Both the position numbers and the translations under genes were made by a program. Positions 20,504 through 29,946 of a DNA stretch of 64,000 nt are shown here, piece after piece (the stretch's first letter is position 1; each line of letters opens with the position of its first letter). Origin of the DNA: Rhodococcus sp. 1163 (lineage in GTDB: Bacteria; Actinomycetota; Actinomycetes; Mycobacteriales; Mycobacteriaceae); assembly GCF_002091985.1 (NCBI RefSeq), contig NZ_MKKX01000018.1, forward strand, positions 250,501 through 314,500, read 5' to 3'. Under the pieces are notes generated by a model, which saw only the letters and a list, made by a program, of their open reading frames with translations, did no database searches and had not been told where the DNA came from.

Positions 20504-21922
20504 ATGCCCAACGCTCCCCATGGCCACGCCGTCGTCGCCGGCATCGGCGAGGACGACAAACGGTCTTTCGCGACGTTGAGGGCTCGTCCGACGCCGAGGG
20601 CCGAGCGATACGAGCTCGGTCGAAGCCTGCGCGAGAAGGTCTCCCGCGAATCGATGGGCGACTGGACCGCGCCCCCCGATCGACCGGATCCGATCCGGCA
20701 GATCGAGTTCTCCCACGACGGTCGCATCGACTGGCTGATACCGGTGCGCGTCGAGCGAATGGCCGAGTCTCCGTACGGGTTCCTCCGCGGGACTGCGATC
20801 GTCATGGCACGAGACGTCGCACTGTTGCCGTCCACGGGAATCACGCCGATCATCAGCGGGGACTCGCACCTGGGCAATTTCGGGTTCTACGCTTCCCCCG
20901 AACGCGACCTGGTGATCGATCTCAACGATTTCGACGAGGCACACCCGGGCGGCTGGGAATGGGATCTACGACGCCTCGCCGCGAGCATCTGGGTGGCAGG
21001 GCGGCAGAACGGCCGCAGCGAATCCCAATGCGAGGAGGCGGTAGCTGCCTGCGTCCGCGCCTACCGACTCGAAGTGTCGAGACTGGCCGACGAACCACTG
21101 ATGTCGCGGTCCTTCCAACGCTTGACGGCCGAAAGGCTCCAGGCCGACGCCACCGAAGGGTCGTTGCGCAAGGAAATCAAACGGGCATCGAAGAAGGCAC
21201 GGCGAAGTACCAGCGACCGTGCGCTCCCCCGATTCACCTTCGAACACGAGGGGCAGCGCCGCCTGGTCGAGGAGCCACCGATCACCACGCGCATCCCCGC
21301 CCGCGACGAAGAACTTCTCGCCCAAGGACTCGACGAGTACCTGGCCACCCTGTCCCCGCATTGGCGACGCGTGCTCGGCGGATACACGTTGATCGACGTC
21401 GCGCATCGCGTCGTCGGCGTCGGCAGTGTGGGCCTACGCGCCTACGTGGCACTCCTGGAAGGCAGCAGTCCCGACGACGTCGTGTTCCTCCAACTCAAGC
21501 AGGCACGACGCTCGGTCCTGGCCCCCTATGTCCACGGTGAGTCCGCGTGGCACGCACATCAGGGCCAACGCGTCGTGGAGTACCAGCAGGATCTGCAGAC
21601 CGTGAGCGATCCGCTGCTGGGGTGGACGACCATCGACGGGCGCCAGTACTACGTGCGACAGTTCCGCAACATGAAGGGCACCATCGACCTGTCCTCGATC
21701 GACGCCCCTGCGCTCGTCGACTACGCAGGTGTCGTCGGCAGATTGCTGGCGAAAGGTCACGCCCGAACCAGCGGGGCGTCGATGATCGCCGGATACGTGG
21801 GTAAATCCGACGTTCTCGATGTGGCACTTTCCAGATTCGCGCGGCTGTACGCCGATCAAACCGAGGCTGATCATGCACTGCTGCTGCAGGCGATCAAGAA
21901 CGGTCGCCTCACAAGCAGGTGA
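20504..21922 (+). CDS. DUF2252 family protein
   Basis: 472 residues. DUF2252 proteins have a kinase-like fold related to aminoglycoside phosphotransferases. The catalytic-loop-like segment is SGDSHLGNFG, followed by VIDLNDFDEAHPGGWEWDLRRLA, where the Asp residues could bind metal. No function is established. TAGAGT ends 6 bases before the ATG with no Shine-Dalgarno, so it may be a leaderless transcript. The stop lies inside the strong hairpin that ends the gene. Confidence 0.9.
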   Translation: MPNAPHGHAVVAGIGEDDKRSFATLRARPTPRAERYELGRSLREKVSRESMGDWTAPPDRPDPIRQIEFSHDGRIDWLIPVRVERMAESPYGFLRGTAIVMARDVALLPSTGITPIISGDSHLGNFGFYASPERDLVIDLNDFDEAHPGGWEWDLRRLAASIWVAGRQNGRSESQCEEAVAACVRAYRLEVSRLADEPLMSRSFQRLTAERLQADATEGSLRKEIKRASKKARRSTSDRALPRFTFEHEGQRRLVEEPPITTRIPARDEELLAQGLDEYLATLSPHWRRVLGGYTLIDVAHRVVGVGSVGLRAYVALLEGSSPDDVVFLQLKQARRSVLAPYVHGESAWHAHQGQRVVEYQQDLQTVSDPLLGWTTIDGRQYYVRQFRNMKGTIDLSSIDAPALVDYAGVVGRLLAKGHARTSGASMIAGYVGKSDVLDVALSRFARLYADQTEADHALLLQAIKNGRLTSR

Positions 21923-21957
21923 AGGGGATACGTCCTTGCGAACGTATCCCCTTCACC
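21918..21957. terminator. Strong bidirectional hairpin overlapping a stop codon
   Basis: A perfect 16-bp stem (GGTGAAGGGGATACGT / ACGTATCCCCTTCACC) with an 8-base loop. The TGA of the DUF2252 gene is within its left arm. It separates convergent genes and probably terminates both. Confidence 0.85.
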
Positions 21958-21970
21958 CGAAACGAAGTGC

Positions 21971-22417
21971 CTAGCCTGCGTACTTGGTGACCAGGTCACC
22001 GACGCGCGGCAACGCCTCGGCAACATTCTTCTTCGCCGAGCCACGAAGGCTCCCGTAGAACTTCTTCACCACGCTCTTGTCCGTCTCATCGATACGCTCA
22101 TCCGTGACCGCCAGCAGCGCGTCCGATGCCTGATCCGAGTTGGCGACGAGATAGTCCGAGAACGACCCCACCGGAGCAGCATTGTACGACTGCCACAGCG
22201 GCTCCAACTTGTCCACGAACTCGGGCCACAACTGTTCGACGGCCCGCTCGATGTACGACGGGCCGACCTTCTTGACCGCCCCATAACCGCCCTTGACGGC
22301 CAAGCCGCTCGCGCCCTTCTTGTCCGACACCTCCGCGTCGATCAAAGCCAAGACATCACGCACCACAACATCGCGCTTGGACTCGTCGAGCAACGATTCC
22401 TTCAGTGCAGCAACCAC
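21971..22417 (-). CDS. Conserved actinobacterial protein, DUF6918-like
   Basis: 148 residues, GTG start with GGGAGG upstream. Begins MVAALKESLLDESKRDVVVRDVLALIDAEVSDKKG and contains GGYGAVKKVGPSYIERAVEQLWPEF. Mainly helical, charged, no membrane segment or signal peptide. I believe it belongs to the DUF6918 group of small actinobacterial proteins; the assignment is from memory of the N-terminal pattern. Function unknown. Confidence 0.75.
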   Translation of the reverse strand: MVAALKESLLDESKRDVVVRDVLALIDAEVSDKKGASGLAVKGGYGAVKKVGPSYIERAVEQLWPEFVDKLEPLWQSYNAAPVGSFSDYLVANSDQASDALLAVTDERIDETDKSVVKKFYGSLRGSAKKNVAEALPRVGDLVTKYAG

Positions 22418-22541
22418 TTCGAAATTCCTCCCAGATCTTCACGTTCGGCGAACGACGTGGAAAGAGTACCGCAGGATTGTTTCCAGGGCACTCCACCGGC
22501 TGCGCTCTCGATTCTCTGCTCACTTCCAGGTCACTCCCAGG

Positions 22542-23510
22542 TCACTCCGCCCAACACCGCCGCACCCGCTCGCGCCACCACAGCGCCCGATCCTCCGGTG
22601 CCGCCAGCGCCGCCAACCGCTCCGGGTCGGGCTCTACAGGCTCGGCGCGCATAGTGCCGTCGAGAAGGTCCTGCAGGGCAACGACATCGGATTCGAACAG
22701 ACTTCCGGTGCCGAGGCCGCACGCGAACTCCAATTTCGGAATGGCCGCCGCGGCAGCAAGTCCGGATGCCATACCGACAGCAGAGTCCAAGGCACTCGAG
22801 ACCACCACGGGAACCCCGTATTCGCCCAGTTCGCCTGCCAGCTCGAGCAATGCGCGCATCCCACCGAGCGGAGCCACCTTGAGTACGGCGACATCTGCTC
22901 CCCCAGCTCGAACGACTCGCAGTGGGTCCCCGGCACGCCTGATACTTTCGTCGGCGGCGATCCGAACGGCCGGTAGACGTCGACGAACCTCGACGAGCTC
23001 GGGCACCGTCGCACACGGCTGTTCGGCGTATTCGAGTTCGCCGTCGTCGAGCAACCTCGACAGGACCTCCACGGCCTGATCGACGGTCCAGCCTCCGTTC
23101 GCGTCGACGCGTACCCGGGGTACGAGTGCGCGCACCGCACGCACGCGTTCGACGTCGTCGGCGACGCTCTGCCCCTTTTCGGCCACCTTCACTTTGGCGG
23201 TGTCGACGCCGGGGAACCGATCGAGAATTGCCGGCACCTCGGCCGCCGAGACGGCGGGCACTGTCGCATTGACGCGGACCCGCTCGCGGTAAGGCGCAGG
23301 CGGCCCCTCCCAGGCGGCTTCGATGGCAGAGCGCAGCCACGCGGAGGATTCCTGGTCGTCGTACTCGATGAACGGCGAGAATTCACCCCACCCCGCAGGT
23401 CCTCGGACCAGCATGACTTCGCGGGTGGTGATGCCGCGAAACTTGGTGTGCAAGGGAATCGAGAGGACGTGGGATCCATCGAGAAACTCCTCGATGGAAG
23501 GTGGGTTCAC
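22542..23510 (-). CDS. menC: o-Succinylbenzoate synthase
   Basis: 322-residue enolase-superfamily enzyme that dehydrates SHCHC to o-succinylbenzoate in menaquinone synthesis. Catalytic features: KVKV (first Lys) near residue 107, metal ligands in VRVDANGGW, YAEQPC and AADESI, and the second Lys in VAVLKVAPLGG. GTG start, overlapping the hot-dog thioesterase stop by 4 bases (GTGA), so translation is coupled. Confidence 0.94.
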   Translation of the reverse strand: MNPPSIEEFLDGSHVLSIPLHTKFRGITTREVMLVRGPAGWGEFSPFIEYDDQESSAWLRSAIEAAWEGPPAPYRERVRVNATVPAVSAAEVPAILDRFPGVDTAKVKVAEKGQSVADDVERVRAVRALVPRVRVDANGGWTVDQAVEVLSRLLDDGELEYAEQPCATVPELVEVRRRLPAVRIAADESIRRAGDPLRVVRAGGADVAVLKVAPLGGMRALLELAGELGEYGVPVVVSSALDSAVGMASGLAAAAAIPKLEFACGLGTGSLFESDVVALQDLLDGTMRAEPVEPDPERLAALAAPEDRALWWRERVRRCWAE

Positions 23511-24136
23511 GGCTGACCCTCCAGAAGCTGCAGCATCAGCGCATTGCAGTCGGCGAGAACGTTGCCTTCCAGATCGCGTAGCACGGCGTTGATGAACGTC
23601 TTGCGGCCTTCGACGCGGTCGACACTGCCCTCGACGACGAGTTCGGTGTCCAGTGGGGTGATCTTGCGGTAATTGACGTGCAGGAATGCGGTCCGGCTGA
23701 TGGGCCTGCCGTAGGCATGCTGAATCAGCCCCAACATGTCGTCGAACAGCAACGGGAGCGTGCCGCCGTGCGCAGCTCCGTTTCCACCGAGGTGATAACG
23801 ACGGAACACGCCACGGCTACGGACTCCTTCGGCATCGAACTTCTCGATGGTCCACGGCAGCATCAGCAGCGAGCCGCGGCCGGGAAGGGTCATCACACGG
23901 CCGGCAGGTGCGAGACCCTCCGGCACCTGGAACGGCTTCAGCAGATCGATCAATGCTTCGACTCGTTCGGCGGCCTCGACGGTTGCCTCCGGCGTCGGCG
24001 CGGTGCTCACCGCAAGATCCTGAAGCGTTCGCAGCCCTTCCACGAGCCTGCCGTATTCAGGTCCGACGTCGGCTTGTCTGTACTTAGGAAACCCGCCGTG
24101 TCGTTCGTACTGGTCCTGGCCTGCCTGTTCGCTCAT
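23507..24136 (-). CDS. PaaI-type hot-dog thioesterase
   Basis: 209 residues; a helical N-terminus, then a hot-dog fold with GGNGAAHGGTLPLLFDDMLG, the PaaI-like active-site segment. The start is ATG 24136 (MSEQAGQDQYERHGG); the open frame continues upstream into the divergent menB region. The gene overlaps menC and is divergent from menB. A DHNA-CoA thioesterase role in menaquinone synthesis is an attractive inference, as this step needs a hot-dog enzyme, but is not proven by sequence. Confidence 0.85.
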   Translation of the reverse strand: MSEQAGQDQYERHGGFPKYRQADVGPEYGRLVEGLRTLQDLAVSTAPTPEATVEAAERVEALIDLLKPFQVPEGLAPAGRVMTLPGRGSLLMLPWTIEKFDAEGVRSRGVFRRYHLGGNGAAHGGTLPLLFDDMLGLIQHAYGRPISRTAFLHVNYRKITPLDTELVVEGSVDRVEGRKTFINAVLRDLEGNVLADCNALMLQLLEGQP

Positions 24137-24208
24137 TCCAGCACCGTAACCCGTAGTCAGGAACCGGGTATTCGCGACGTACCGATCGTGGCGCTCTATC
24201 GTGGCCTG

Positions 24209-25102
24209 GTGACCTTCACTCCTTCCCTGTGGCAAACCGTTCCCGGCTTCGAAGACCTCACCGATATCACGTATCACCGCCACGTACGTGACGACACGGT
24301 GCGCGTGGCATTCGATCGACCCGACATCAGGAACGCATTCCGTCCCCACACCGTCGACGAGCTGTACCGCGCGCTCGAGCATGCTCGGATGAGCTCCGAC
24401 GTCGGCACGGTGTTGCTGACCGGCAACGGACCGAGCTCGAAGGACGGCGTGTGGTCGTTCTGTTCCGGTGGTGACCAGCGGATTCGAGGCAGAAGCGGTT
24501 ATCAGTACGCCGACGGCGAGACTGCCGAGACGGTGGACCGAGCACGCGCAGGCCGGTTACACATCCTCGAAGTGCAGCGGCTGATCCGCTTCATGCCGAA
24601 GGTCGTCATCTGCCTCGTCAACGGCTGGGCAGCGGGCGGTGGCCACAGCCTGCACGTCGTATGCGATCTGACTCTCGCCAGCCGCGAGCACGCCCGGTTC
24701 AAGCAAACCGATGCCGACGTCGGCAGCTTCGACGGCGGTTACGGCAGCGCATACCTCGCCAAGATGGTGGGACAGAAGTTCGCTCGCGAGATCTTCTTCC
24801 TCGGCGACACCTACACGGCCGAGGACATGCATCGCATGGGTGCCGTCAATCGCGTCGTCGATCACGACGAACTCGAGAACGTGGCCATCGAGTGGGCCGC
24901 GAAGATCAACGCCAAGTCGCCGCAAGCGCAGCGGATGCTCAAATATGCGTTCAACCTGCAGGACGACGGCCTCGTCGGTCAGCAGTTGTTCGCGGGCGAG
25001 GCGACACGGTTGGCGTACATGACCGATGAAGCCGTCGAAGGCCGTGACTCTTTCCTCGAGAAGCGCGATCCCGACTGGTCACCGTTCCCCCGCTACTTCT
25101 GA
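24209..25102 (+). CDS. menB: 1,4-Dihydroxy-2-naphthoyl-CoA synthase
   Basis: 297-residue crotonase-fold enzyme that closes the naphthoquinone ring from OSB-CoA. Hallmarks: FRPHTVDELYRALEHAR, FCSGGDQRIRGRSGYQY, INGWAAGGGHSLHVVCDLT-like (VNGW here), DADVGSFDGGYGSAYLA and the C-terminus DWSPFPRYF. I chose the GTG at 24209. TATCGT ends 6 bases before it, there is no Shine-Dalgarno, and the next in-frame GTG is at 24188. Probably leaderless. Confidence 0.96.
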   Translation: MTFTPSLWQTVPGFEDLTDITYHRHVRDDTVRVAFDRPDIRNAFRPHTVDELYRALEHARMSSDVGTVLLTGNGPSSKDGVWSFCSGGDQRIRGRSGYQYADGETAETVDRARAGRLHILEVQRLIRFMPKVVICLVNGWAAGGGHSLHVVCDLTLASREHARFKQTDADVGSFDGGYGSAYLAKMVGQKFAREIFFLGDTYTAEDMHRMGAVNRVVDHDELENVAIEWAAKINAKSPQAQRMLKYAFNLQDDGLVGQQLFAGEATRLAYMTDEAVEGRDSFLEKRDPDWSPFPRYF

Positions 25103-25123
25103 AAAAAGAGTCGACACCCCCTC

Positions 25124-26260
25124 ATGTCCCTCTCGCGCCAGGCTCTACCCAGCCGTCGGCCGCCGGCCGTCGGCGCACGGAAGGCTGTCGTCGAGTGGTT
25201 CACGGCAGCTCACGACTACGAATGGATGCGCGAGTTCCAGAACTCTCATCCATCGGGCAAAGTCATCCGACTACTCATCGCGCTGTCGATGATCAACATC
25301 AGCGTCATGTCCTTCGTATCCTTGTTCGCCAACGGGGGTCCGAGCGGAGCTCCCGCGACGATCTGGACGTTGACGCTGTGCATCACCAACCTGATCATCG
25401 CGGCACTGTGGCTCCTGTTGCCGTTCCCCGGGAGACTCGGGGTCGTTCTGTTCGCGTTGTACGCAGATCTCGGCATCACCTCTGCACTGGTGTTGATGGA
25501 GCTGGGAAACGCACTGCTCGGTTGCGTCCTGTTCGCGGTGATCGGTGGTTTCGTCACGTTCTTCGTCAGCCCGCGATGGGTCGTGCTGCATCTGGGCTTC
25601 GCATCCGCCGTCGTACTCGGCATCGCGGGGGCACTCTATCTGCAGGGCCGGACGGACACTCTGAATCTGTTGGTCAGAACCAACGTGGTGCTGCTCGCGA
25701 TCATGAGTGTGCCGATCACCTCTCACATATTTCTGACGACATTGTCAGCGGACGCTCGGAGCTCGGTCCTCGATCCGCTGACCGGACTACTCAATCGCAG
25801 AGGACTGACCACTGCGATCGAGGACCTGCTGCCGCAGGGACAACGCCACGGGTGGTGCGCCGCGGTGGTGGTCGTCGACATCGACAATTTCAAGTCGGTC
25901 AACGATATCTACGGCCATGACGAGGGTGACGCTGTCATCTGCCGGGTAGGGGAACGCCTGGCCGCTCACGTGTCCAGATACGGGGTCGTGGGCCGTACCG
26001 GCGGCGAGGAATATCTGGCTGCCGTAGTCACCTCACGCCTGCACATCGACGCTTTGATTCACGGAGTCAGGCGCGCACTCCACGGCGCGAACGACGCCGT
26101 ACCGGTGACGGTCAGCATCGGGGCCGCCATCCTCTACGCCGAATCGGATCTATGGACCGACAGCGCCGATCCCGTCGGCACCGCAACTCGCGTTGCGGAT
26201 TCGATGATGTACGAGGCCAAAGCTGCCGGTGGCAACCGAGTGGTGACCACCCTGATCTGA
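25124..26260 (+). CDS. Membrane GGDEF diguanylate cyclase
   Basis: 378 residues. About six membrane segments between residues 47 and 205 form a sensory input region. The GGDEF domain covers about 215-378: DPLTGLLNRRGL, VVDIDNFKSVNDIYGHDEGD, and the active-site loop GGEEY at 293-297, a permitted variant. The inhibitory I-site RxxD five residues upstream is absent (SRYGV there), so product feedback through that site is not expected. Probably makes c-di-GMP. 21 bases after menB. Confidence 0.93.
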   Translation: MSLSRQALPSRRPPAVGARKAVVEWFTAAHDYEWMREFQNSHPSGKVIRLLIALSMINISVMSFVSLFANGGPSGAPATIWTLTLCITNLIIAALWLLLPFPGRLGVVLFALYADLGITSALVLMELGNALLGCVLFAVIGGFVTFFVSPRWVVLHLGFASAVVLGIAGALYLQGRTDTLNLLVRTNVVLLAIMSVPITSHIFLTTLSADARSSVLDPLTGLLNRRGLTTAIEDLLPQGQRHGWCAAVVVVDIDNFKSVNDIYGHDEGDAVICRVGERLAAHVSRYGVVGRTGGEEYLAAVVTSRLHIDALIHGVRRALHGANDAVPVTVSIGAAILYAESDLWTDSADPVGTATRVADSMMYEAKAAGGNRVVTTLI

Positions 26261-26302
26261 GGAACCAGGTTCGGATCGAGCCGGTGGGGGCATGCCTGCG
26301 TC

Positions 26303-26740
26303 ATGAGCAACGATCGCCAGAAACCCGAGACCGAGCATGTACGGCCGGCAAACACCTCCGACGACACCGTCGCGGCGGTCGGAAAGGTCTCCGAGGCCCT
26401 CGAAACCATCGAACGGGCCCGCGGTTACCTCTACTCGTTCCATCAGCTGATGGGTCATGCCGACCTCCAACTCGGCGAGGCAGTCACCGCGCTGCGGGAG
26501 GCCGGGCATCGCACGCAGGCGGACAGGCTCGAAACCGAGATGGTCGGACGCAATGCGATCGACGGACGGTGGTCGTTCCAGATCGTCGAGGAATTCGACG
26601 ATCTCTACTGGTCTCATTTCCGAAGCCACGAGCAACAGGTACGTGCCGAACTGCAGGAAGGAAAGCGGCATGTATTCGAGGCCGAGATGAAGGAGTCGCG
26701 CAGAACCCACAACGCGCCCGGACACGAGGCGACACCGTGA
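26303..26740 (+). CDS. Conserved hypothetical protein
   Basis: 145 residues, hydrophilic and helical. Segments such as GYLYSFHQLMGHADLQLGEAV and RWSFQIVEEFDDLYW stand out. No signal peptide or membrane segment. Not assigned to a family. It lies 42 bases after the GGDEF gene on the same strand and may be co-transcribed with it. Confidence 0.7.
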   Translation: MSNDRQKPETEHVRPANTSDDTVAAVGKVSEALETIERARGYLYSFHQLMGHADLQLGEAVTALREAGHRTQADRLETEMVGRNAIDGRWSFQIVEEFDDLYWSHFRSHEQQVRAELQEGKRHVFEAEMKESRRTHNAPGHEATP

Positions 26741-26781
26741 CGGCGACCGACGCGTCGACGCGTATGTGATATCGATGTGGT

Positions 26782-27168
26782 GTGGAGATCTTGAGTAGTC
26801 GAACGATTCTGCGCCCTACCGACTACCAGCGCACCCTCGCGTTCTATCGGGACGGCCTCGGTCTGGCCATACATCGCGAATACAGCGCCGGCACCGTGTT
26901 CTTCGCCGGCCAGAGCCTCATCGAGATCGCCGCACACGGCGGAGGGACCGAACCGACGTCGTTCGACGGCGCCTTGTGGCTGCAGGTCCGAGATATCGAG
27001 TCCGCCGCCGCCGAATTGCGTGCTCGCGGGGTTCGAGTCGAACGAGCAGCGAAAACGGAGTTCTGGGGTCTGATCGAGATGTGGTTACGCGACCCGGACG
27101 GCGTAGACATCGTGTTGGTGCAGATCCCGGCCGATCATCCGCTGAGGCGCGATGTGCGCGGCGACTGA
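26782..27168 (+). CDS. VOC-family (glyoxalase/dioxygenase fold) protein
   Basis: 128 residues of the vicinal-oxygen-chelate fold: ILRPTDYQRTLAFYRDGLGLAI then LQVRDIESAAAELRARGVRV and MWLRDPDGVDIVLVQIP. GTG start. The fold can host lyase, dioxygenase or resistance functions; the substrate is unknown. Its last 34 bases overlap the convergent EAL gene. Confidence 0.88.
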   Translation: MEILSSRTILRPTDYQRTLAFYRDGLGLAIHREYSAGTVFFAGQSLIEIAAHGGGTEPTSFDGALWLQVRDIESAAAELRARGVRVERAAKTEFWGLIEMWLRDPDGVDIVLVQIPADHPLRRDVRGD

Positions 27169-28445
27169 TCACCGCTGAGCAGGCGGAGGACCGCACCGGC
27201 CGATTGCGGGTGTGACCAGAGAAAACCTTGTGCGAGCGTGCATCCGAGTTCGACGGCGATATCGGCTTGTTCGCGGGTCTCGATACCTTCGATGATCATC
27301 GACATTCCGAGCTCCCGCGTGACTTTCGAGATGGCGCCGAGCAGAGCTTTTCCACGAGGAGTGTCCACCAGGCGAGACAACTGACCATCGATTTTGATTC
27401 CATCGGGCTCGAGGGTGACGAGCCGTTCCAACGATGACCAACCAGAGCCGAAATCGTCGAGCAGTACTCGAAACCCGAGGGCGTGTACGTCGTCGATGTG
27501 GCGTCGAATCATGGGACCGTCGGTCACCGCGGACGTCTCGGTGAGCTCGAGCGAGATCGAGCGCGGGTCGACATCGGCCTCCGACACCGCGCACTGCAAC
27601 TGGGCCACGGCGTCCGGGTGGGCCAGATGACGCCCGGACAGGTTGACGCTGAGCCGCAGACCCGGCCGAAGTTTCTGCCATGTCTCCGCCGCGCGCACGG
27701 CCTGCCGCAGAACTTCCAGGTCGACGTCGATGATCAGTTCGCTCGACTCGGCCAAGGGGACGAAGTCCGCCGGCGACACCAGGCCATCGGTCGGATGATG
27801 CCATCTCGCCAACGCCTCGAAGCCGACGATCTCCTCGGTCCGGAGGTCGACGATCGATTGGAACCACGGCACGATCTGACCGCCACGCAGTGCACCGGCC
27901 AGATCGACATCGCTGTCGAGCTTGGCGGTGGTCGATCCGACGCGTCGATGCAGGTCCAGTTGCTCCTCGAGAACGGACGCAAACTGCTCCAGTTCCTGCA
28001 GTTGGCCGTCGTCGACCTCCCTCGACAGTGGATCGAGCAGACACAGTGTCCCGATCACCAGACCTTCGCGACCACGAAGCGGGACCGACGCGTACGACTC
28101 CAGCCCGATCTGATCGAGAATGTCATGTTGCCGTGCGGTGGCGTCGACGCGAGTGCGGGAAATCAGCGCCGACTTACCACTGCGGACGACGTCGTCGCAC
28201 AACGTGATGGAGCGCGCCACCGTAGACATCGGAGGCCCACCGACGTTGACCAGGGTGTACATAGTTTCATCGTCGAGTACGTTCAATTGCGCAATGGTGA
28301 ATCCGACGCTCTTCGCCGCCAGTTCGACGGTGTTCCGCAGGGCCGGAGTGGTTGCTTCGACATCGAGGTAACGCCGTGCAGAATCGCTCTGCCTTCGGGC
28401 CCGCGGCCGAAGATTGGGCGAGGTGGGATCGTGGTCCACCGGCAT
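27135..28445 (-). CDS. GAF-EAL c-di-GMP phosphodiesterase
   Basis: 436 residues. GAF sensor domain at about 30-165 and EAL domain at about 185-425. The catalytic set looks intact: EALARW, the metal Asn in LSVNLSG, Glu in LELTETS, DDFGSGWSS, Lys in IKIDG, Glu in IIEGIET, and Gln in AQGFLWS. It should hydrolyse c-di-GMP to pGpG. No membrane segment, so cytoplasmic. Convergent with the VOC gene, and 875 bases past the GGDEF gene end, making a cyclase/phosphodiesterase pair. Confidence 0.92.
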   Translation of the reverse strand: MPVDHDPTSPNLRPRARRQSDSARRYLDVEATTPALRNTVELAAKSVGFTIAQLNVLDDETMYTLVNVGGPPMSTVARSITLCDDVVRSGKSALISRTRVDATARQHDILDQIGLESYASVPLRGREGLVIGTLCLLDPLSREVDDGQLQELEQFASVLEEQLDLHRRVGSTTAKLDSDVDLAGALRGGQIVPWFQSIVDLRTEEIVGFEALARWHHPTDGLVSPADFVPLAESSELIIDVDLEVLRQAVRAAETWQKLRPGLRLSVNLSGRHLAHPDAVAQLQCAVSEADVDPRSISLELTETSAVTDGPMIRRHIDDVHALGFRVLLDDFGSGWSSLERLVTLEPDGIKIDGQLSRLVDTPRGKALLGAISKVTRELGMSMIIEGIETREQADIAVELGCTLAQGFLWSHPQSAGAVLRLLSGDQSPRTSRLSG

Positions 28446-28517
28446 CTCCCTGCTCTTCTGCGCGGTCCGACCGAACTACGTGTTCGTCCAGCCTAGCGGT
28501 GTGCGAGATCGACAAGA

Positions 28518-29867
28518 TCAGATAGACGGAAGCTGCGTGTGCAACAGGCGATGCCGGAGCAGCGCTGCTGCGAGTCGAACGCCGTCGGGCGACGGGGTTT
28601 CCGAGAACTGCCCGGATCGCGAATCAGGGAACGAAAATGCCCCCAGCGCGGTGAGTTCGGCCGTCATGACGTCGGCGAGTGGCTCGATGTCGGCTACGCG
28701 AGGAGATTCACCGCTGTGCGTCCACCCTTCGGCCGCCAGCAGAGCCGAGGTGAGTCCGGTGGTCTCGACGGGCCTACGTCCTCGGGCGACCTCGCCGAGC
28801 ACCACTTCGGCTGCAATCGTTTCCGGGTGGTACTGGGTCCCGACCAGCCGGGCAACGAGGGTCCGCCACATCCCGTCGGCACTCATTCCACGTGCCCTGG
28901 CCGTCGGCACCAGCCGACCCTGGTGTTTGCGAACCAACCCGAGCCGTAGCAAGAGCCGCCGAACGGTCAGGACCGGTGCCGTCTCACGTTCGGAGCCTGA
29001 AGGAAACGGCCATTCCCGCGGCGACCACAGGGTGCCGATTGCCCGCTCCACGACCGAGTCGGGAAGAAAACCGGTGTCGGTCAGCGTGATGCCGTCGCCG
29101 ACCAGGTCGAGGATGCCCTCGAGTCGACGGACGCATCCGAAAGCGGGCTCGTTCGCGCTGTGCAGCTCCTCGGTCAGTCCGCGATAGAGCTCGGCCCGCG
29201 GGGTGCTGTAGGCGGACCAGATGGCGATCCGGTGGTCGAGTAGCTGTTCCAGGAGCACACCACCGAGCCGATCGGTGCGCAGGACCGCGTCGGTCATACC
29301 GCGCCGACGGGCGGCCAGCGCACTCGCCTTCAGCGGCGGTGCGTGAAGCCTGGACGGCGTGAACTCACCGGCAACCGTGGCGACTTCGAGGGTCTCCCCG
29401 ATCAGCTCGACGATCGCTCGTTCGGTGCCTTCCGGTGCCTGCTGCCAGGTGACCAATTCGGTGTCCGCCGGCCCGATTCCGGATTCGGCGACGGCGACGA
29501 GGTACAGCTCTTGCCAGGTTGCGTCGTCTACCGCCGAGAGCAGAACTCGAGTCTGTTCACTTCGCGCGATGTCGGCGTACCTGGCGTGGCCGAGACGATC
29601 GAGCAGATCGGCGAGTGCGCGCGCGACTTCCCACGAGCGGTCCCGATCCTCACCGAGAAGGCGTAGATGCATCCATAGAAATGTTTGCACCGAAGTCTGG
29701 GTGGGACCGGAATCCGGAGACGCAGCCTGTAAACCGTCCCAGCCGATGCGGGCGTCCGCCCCGGACGCTGGATCGACGGAGTCGAGATACGACAGCGCAG
29801 CGGCCACAGAGTCGTCCCGGCCCCCGAGCTCACCACCGATTCCGTCGTCGAATTTCACGGGCTCCAC
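28518..29867 (-). CDS. Uncharacterised actinobacterial protein with winged-helix-like segment
   Basis: 449 residues, no membrane segment or signal peptide. A central part (about 250-340: ITLTDTGFLPDSVVERAIGTLW, LTVRRLLLRLGLVRKHQGRLVPTARARGM) resembles the helical wing region seen at the end of plasmid pRiA4b ORF-3/SEC-C type proteins. The N-terminal 150 residues are helical and contain a repeat-like HARYADIARSEQ region. Function unknown. ATG start; divergent from the phosphate transporter. Confidence 0.75.
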   Translation of the reverse strand: MEPVKFDDGIGGELGGRDDSVAAALSYLDSVDPASGADARIGWDGLQAASPDSGPTQTSVQTFLWMHLRLLGEDRDRSWEVARALADLLDRLGHARYADIARSEQTRVLLSAVDDATWQELYLVAVAESGIGPADTELVTWQQAPEGTERAIVELIGETLEVATVAGEFTPSRLHAPPLKASALAARRRGMTDAVLRTDRLGGVLLEQLLDHRIAIWSAYSTPRAELYRGLTEELHSANEPAFGCVRRLEGILDLVGDGITLTDTGFLPDSVVERAIGTLWSPREWPFPSGSERETAPVLTVRRLLLRLGLVRKHQGRLVPTARARGMSADGMWRTLVARLVGTQYHPETIAAEVVLGEVARGRRPVETTGLTSALLAAEGWTHSGESPRVADIEPLADVMTAELTALGAFSFPDSRSGQFSETPSPDGVRLAAALLRHRLLHTQLPSI

Positions 29868-29946
29868 TGTCCCACAGACGTCTCCGAAGGCACGGTCGGC
29901 ACGACGTGACGCAGACCTCTTTGGAATCGGACATATAGGACGCTCA

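Noticed and set aside
23678..24208. N-terminal extension of MenB upstream of GTG 24209
   Set aside because: The extra residues lie opposite the thioesterase gene and are not MenB-like.
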